Shown in pieces: positions 11,379-14,152 of a stretch of 14,152 nucleotides of DNA. The notes beneath the pieces are model-generated. The model was not told the origin of the DNA and searched no databases. It saw only the letters and a list, made by a program, of their open reading frames with translations. The number at the start of each line of letters is the position of its first letter. The first letter of the stretch is position 1. The translations under genes were made by a program, and so were the position numbers. This DNA is from JBDKGV01 sp039798005 (GTDB taxonomy: Bacteria > Fibrobacterota > Fibrobacteria > UBA5070), in assembly GCA_039798005.1 (NCBI GenBank), contig JBDKGV010000084.1:1-14152 (forward strand). Reading direction: 5' to 3'.

Positions 11379-14152
11379 CAGCGACTCTTCGACAGGGGTT
11401 CAGACAACTTGCGGGCCACTTCGAACTGGCGGAAGAATGCGATGGTGTCGCCTTCCTTGAATTCGTTGAAGTCCCCAAGGCCGATACCGCACTCGAAGCC
11501 CGAGCGCACTTCGTGGACATCGTCCTTGAAGCGCTTGAGGGTCGCGATCTTGGATTCGCCCACTTCGATGCCGTTGCGATAGACGCGGGCACGGTAGTGG
11601 CGATCGATGGTACCCATGACCACCATGCAACCGGCGATCTGACCAAGCTTGGGCACCGAGAAGATGGCGCGCACTTCGGCTTCGGCGGCGATCTCCTCGC
11701 GGATCTCGGGCTTGAGCAGGCCTTCCATGGCCTTGCGGATGTCGTCGATCACTTCGTAGATCACGCGGTAAGTGCGGATCTCGACGCCTTCGCGGGATGC
11801 GATCTCGCGGGTCGTGGCATCGGGACGCACATGGAATCCGACGATGACGGCGTTGGACGCGGCGGCCAACATGACGTCGGCTTCCTTGAGTCCACCCACG
11901 GCACGGGAGACGATCTCGACGCGCACTTCCTTGCAGGTGAGCTGTTCGAGCTGGGCCGAGATGGCCTCCACCGAACCGTCCATGTCACCCTTGACGATGA
12001 CACGCAGGAGCTGCTCTTCTTCGCCGGAGGCACGGCGATTGGAAAGATCTTCCAAGCTGAAGCGCTGGGCGCGGCGCAGTTCGCGCTCCTTCGAGGCACG
12101 CTGACGACGGGCCGCAATCTCGCGGCATTCGCGCTCGTCCTCGAACACAAGAAGAGTATCGCCAGCCTGTGGCACGCCGTCCAGACCCATGACCTGCACG
12201 GGAACCGAAGGACCTGCGGCAGTGGTCGGACGACCACGCTCGTTGAGCAGCTGCTTGACACGGCCCGCGTAATTTCCGCAAAGGACGGTGTCGCCCACGC
12301 GCAGAGTGCCATCCTGAACCAAGACCGTCGAGATGACGCCCTTGCCCTTGTCCAAGCGTGCTTCCACCACGGTGCCCTTGGCATTCTTTTCCGGAGTGGC
12401 CATGAGATTGAGGACTTCGGCTTCCAGGAGGACTGCGTCCAGGAGCTTGTCCATGTTCAGCCCCTTCTTGGCCGAGATCTCGACGCACTGGACACCACCG
12501 CCCCAGCCTTCCACGGAGAGACCGTATTCGGCCAGCTGAGCGCGGATCTTGTCGGGATTGGCGGAAGGCAGGTCGCACTTGTTGACCGCCACCACGATCG
12601 GCGAGTTGGCGGCACGGGCATGGTCGATGGCTTCCTTGGTCTGCGGCATCACCATGGAGTCGGCTGCGACCACCAGGATGACGATGTCCGTGACCTTGGC
12701 ACCACGGGCACGCATGGCGGAGAACGCCTCGTGACCCGGAGTATCCAAGAAGGTGACCGCGCCATGATCGAACTGCACTTCGTAAGCACCGATGTGCTGC
12801 GTGATGCCGCCGGCTTCGCCAGCGATCACGGAAGTCTTGCGGTAGTAGTCGAGAAGCGAGGTCTTGCCATGGTCGACGTGACCCATGACGGTGACGATCG
12901 GAGGACGGCGAACCGGCTCGGCGTCGACCTGCAAATCATTGTCCTGGTTTTCGGCCAGAAGCTCGGCGTACTCATCCATGAGCTCGACCGCATAGCCGAA
13001 CTCGTCGGCGATGATCGCGATCGTCTCATGCTCGAGACGGGCATTGATGGTGACCATCATGCCAAGGCCCATGGCCTTGCCGATCACTTGGGAGGCAGGA
13101 ACGTCGAGCAAGTTGGCCAGTTCCGAGATCGTGACGAACTCGGAGACCTTCAGGACCTTCTTCTCTTCGACGATCTCCGGACCCTGATCACGGCCGCGAC
13201 TGTAGCGACGCTGGCTCTTGCCGCGATCCAGCGAGACCATGACCTTGTTGACATTCTGCTGGACCTGCTGGAGGATCTCAGACTCGATCTGCTCCTTGGT
13301 CTTGCGCTTGCCACCAGGGCCGGTGCGGCGGTGAGGGCCGGGTTGCTGGCCCGTTGCGGCGGGCTGGCCGGGTTGGCCAGGCTGGCCGGGCTGACCGGGA
13401 CGAGCGCCAGGACCTGCGGCACCGGGAGCGCCAGGAGCGGCTCCGGGAGCGGGACGGAAAGGGCCCGAAGAACTTGCCACCGGACGAGGGCCGCGGCCGT
13501 CACGACCGGGAGCCCCTTGACCTTGGGCGCCTTGGGCACCAGGAGCACCGGGACGGGCTCCGTCACGGCCGGGACGCTGAGGCTGCTGTCCCTGCTGAAC
13601 TTCTTGGCCGGGCACCGGAGGCACGCCACCGGGTGTCTTCTCGCCGCCGGGGGTGAATCCCGGGCGAGGTCCGCCAGAAATACCGCGCGGGGTCGGAGTG
13701 TAGGTGGCCGCAGCGGGCTTCTTGGGCTCGTTGGGGCGAATGGTAAAGGACGGCTGACGGCGGACCGGAGCGGTCAGGCCAAATCCAGCCATACCGGCCG
13801 CAGCTGCCGGGGCCACGGGGGCCGCAGGCTTGGCTTCGACGGGCTTGGCTTCCGCCTTGGGTGCCACGACCTCAGGCTTGGCTTCGACGGGAGCAGGCTC
13901 GGAGACCGCTGCAACCGGTGCCTCGACCTTGGGCTCCGCCTTGACTTCGATCGGCTTGGCCTCCGCCTTGGGTGCCACGACCTCAGGCTTGGCTTCGACG
14001 GGAGCAGGCTCGGAGACCACCGCAACGGGTGCCTCGACCTTGGGCTCCGCCTTGACTTCGACAGGCGCCGACTCGACGACCGCAGGCGCAGACTCGACGG
14101 GAGCCTCGCTACCGGCGACATAGCCTTCCTCGCCTTTTTTGGCGGCGGGCTT
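11378..14152 (-). CDS. infB: Translation initiation factor IF-2 (N-terminus cut by window edge)
   Basis: GTPase that places initiator fMet-tRNA on the 30S subunit and promotes subunit joining. 924 residues are visible and the frame stays open to the edge, so the start lies outside; the protein is longer than E. coli IF-2 (890). From the edge: an Ala/Pro/Glu/Lys-rich segment with two 37-residue repeats, a Gly/Pro/Gln/Arg-rich linker (visible residues about 160-281), a basic KRKTKEQIESEI helix, and an IF2_N-type domain (KVSEFVTISELANLLDVP). Then comes the G domain with GHVDHGKT (424-431), GGITQHIGAYEV, DTPGHEAF (from 470), NKCD (524-527) and SAKKG (560-564). Domains II-IV follow, ending in the fMet-tRNA-binding region GSFECG-like GFECGIGLGDFNEFKEGD. 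The stop overlaps the rbfA start. nusA is probably upstream, out of view. Confidence 0.97.
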   Translation of the reverse strand, partial: KPAAKKGEEGYVAGSEAPVESAPAVVESAPVEVKAEPKVEAPVAVVSEPAPVEAKPEVVAPKAEAKPIEVKAEPKVEAPVAAVSEPAPVEAKPEVVAPKAEAKPVEAKPAAPVAPAAAAGMAGFGLTAPVRRQPSFTIRPNEPKKPAAATYTPTPRGISGGPRPGFTPGGEKTPGGVPPVPGQEVQQGQQPQRPGRDGARPGAPGAQGAQGQGAPGRDGRGPRPVASSSGPFRPAPGAAPGAPGAAGPGARPGQPGQPGQPGQPAATGQQPGPHRRTGPGGKRKTKEQIESEILQQVQQNVNKVMVSLDRGKSQRRYSRGRDQGPEIVEEKKVLKVSEFVTISELANLLDVPASQVIGKAMGLGMMVTINARLEHETIAIIADEFGYAVELMDEYAELLAENQDNDLQVDAEPVRRPPIVTVMGHVDHGKTSLLDYYRKTSVIAGEAGGITQHIGAYEVQFDHGAVTFLDTPGHEAFSAMRARGAKVTDIVILVVAADSMVMPQTKEAIDHARAANSPIVVAVNKCDLPSANPDKIRAQLAEYGLSVEGWGGGVQCVEISAKKGLNMDKLLDAVLLEAEVLNLMATPEKNAKGTVVEARLDKGKGVISTVLVQDGTLRVGDTVLCGNYAGRVKQLLNERGRPTTAAGPSVPVQVMGLDGVPQAGDTLLVFEDERECREIAARRQRASKERELRRAQRFSLEDLSNRRASGEEEQLLRVIVKGDMDGSVEAISAQLEQLTCKEVRVEIVSRAVGGLKEADVMLAAASNAVIVGFHVRPDATTREIASREGVEIRTYRVIYEVIDDIRKAMEGLLKPEIREEIAAEAEVRAIFSVPKLGQIAGCMVVMGTIDRHYRARVYRNGIEVGESKIATLKRFKDDVHEVRSGFECGIGLGDFNEFKEGDTIAFFRQFEVARKLSEPLSKSR
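13310..13675 (-). repeat. Low-complexity Gly/Pro/Gln/Arg linker in infB with GQP run
   Basis: About 122 codons encode an almost purely Gly/Pro/Gln/Ala/Arg linker. It includes a collagen-like run of four GQP triplets (13361-13396) and several APGAPGA and PGRDG segments. It joins the acidic repeat region to the IF2_N-type domain and is expected to be disordered. Confidence 0.85.
13841..14062 (-). repeat. Two tandem 111-bp repeats in the N-terminal extension of infB
   Basis: Two consecutive 111-base units (14062-13952 and 13951-13841) each encode 37 residues of the form [VI]EVKAEPKVEAPVA.VSEPAP then VEAKPEVVAPKAEAKP. They differ at only two residues. The near identity at DNA level suggests a recent in-frame duplication. 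A degenerate further unit (VEAKPAAPVAPAAAA) follows on the C-terminal side. Confidence 0.92.

Overview
This is a G+C-rich bacterial chromosomal window of housekeeping genes mixed with cell-envelope genes. I see no phage, transposon, CRISPR or tRNA/rRNA signal. The gene content points to a diderm (outer-membrane) bacterium: two lipoproteins, an LptE-like LPS-assembly lipoprotein, a nucleotide-sugar aminotransferase, and DapF for meso-diaminopimelate. The Ala/Pro/Gly-rich extension of IF-2, and a lipoprotein that opens with a TGNTAG-type linker followed by a carboxypeptidase-regulatory-like fold, recall Fibrobacterota. That placement is an inference from style, not a database result.

Layout. 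(1) 1-1754, minus strand: an Rrf2-family Fe-S-type regulator, then proA one base downstream, then the first 16 codons of another gene that overlaps the proA stop. (2) 1937-3190, plus strand, divergent from rrf2: a compact three-gene cassette. It encodes a 45-residue membrane protein, a winged-helix-like protein, and a membrane-anchored protein carrying five 14-residue Arg/Asp/Gly repeats. It ends at a strong intrinsic terminator (3208-3241). (3) 3291-4095, plus strand: an ArsC-related/Spx-like thioredoxin-fold protein and an overlapping small membrane protein. (4) 4131-10889, minus strand: a tightly packed run of up to eight genes, from upstream to downstream a possible 59-residue ORF, a lipoprotein, a DegT/WbpE-like sugar aminotransferase, an LptE-like lipoprotein, dapF, truB, an exported protein and a LysR regulator. 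Most junctions are stop-start overlaps or gaps of a few bases. (5) 10907-14152, minus strand: the end of the infB-rbfA translation operon, closed by an intrinsic terminator.

How the genes fit together. infB and rbfA (initiation, 30S maturation) are normally followed by truB. Here truB sits four real genes further down, in a unit that also makes envelope components, and that unit appears to start from a promoter embedded in the rbfA terminator. ProA (proline synthesis) appears to be co-transcribed with, and perhaps controlled by, a redox-sensing Rrf2 protein. The plus-strand three-gene cassette has no function I can recognise and is the best candidate here for something undescribed.
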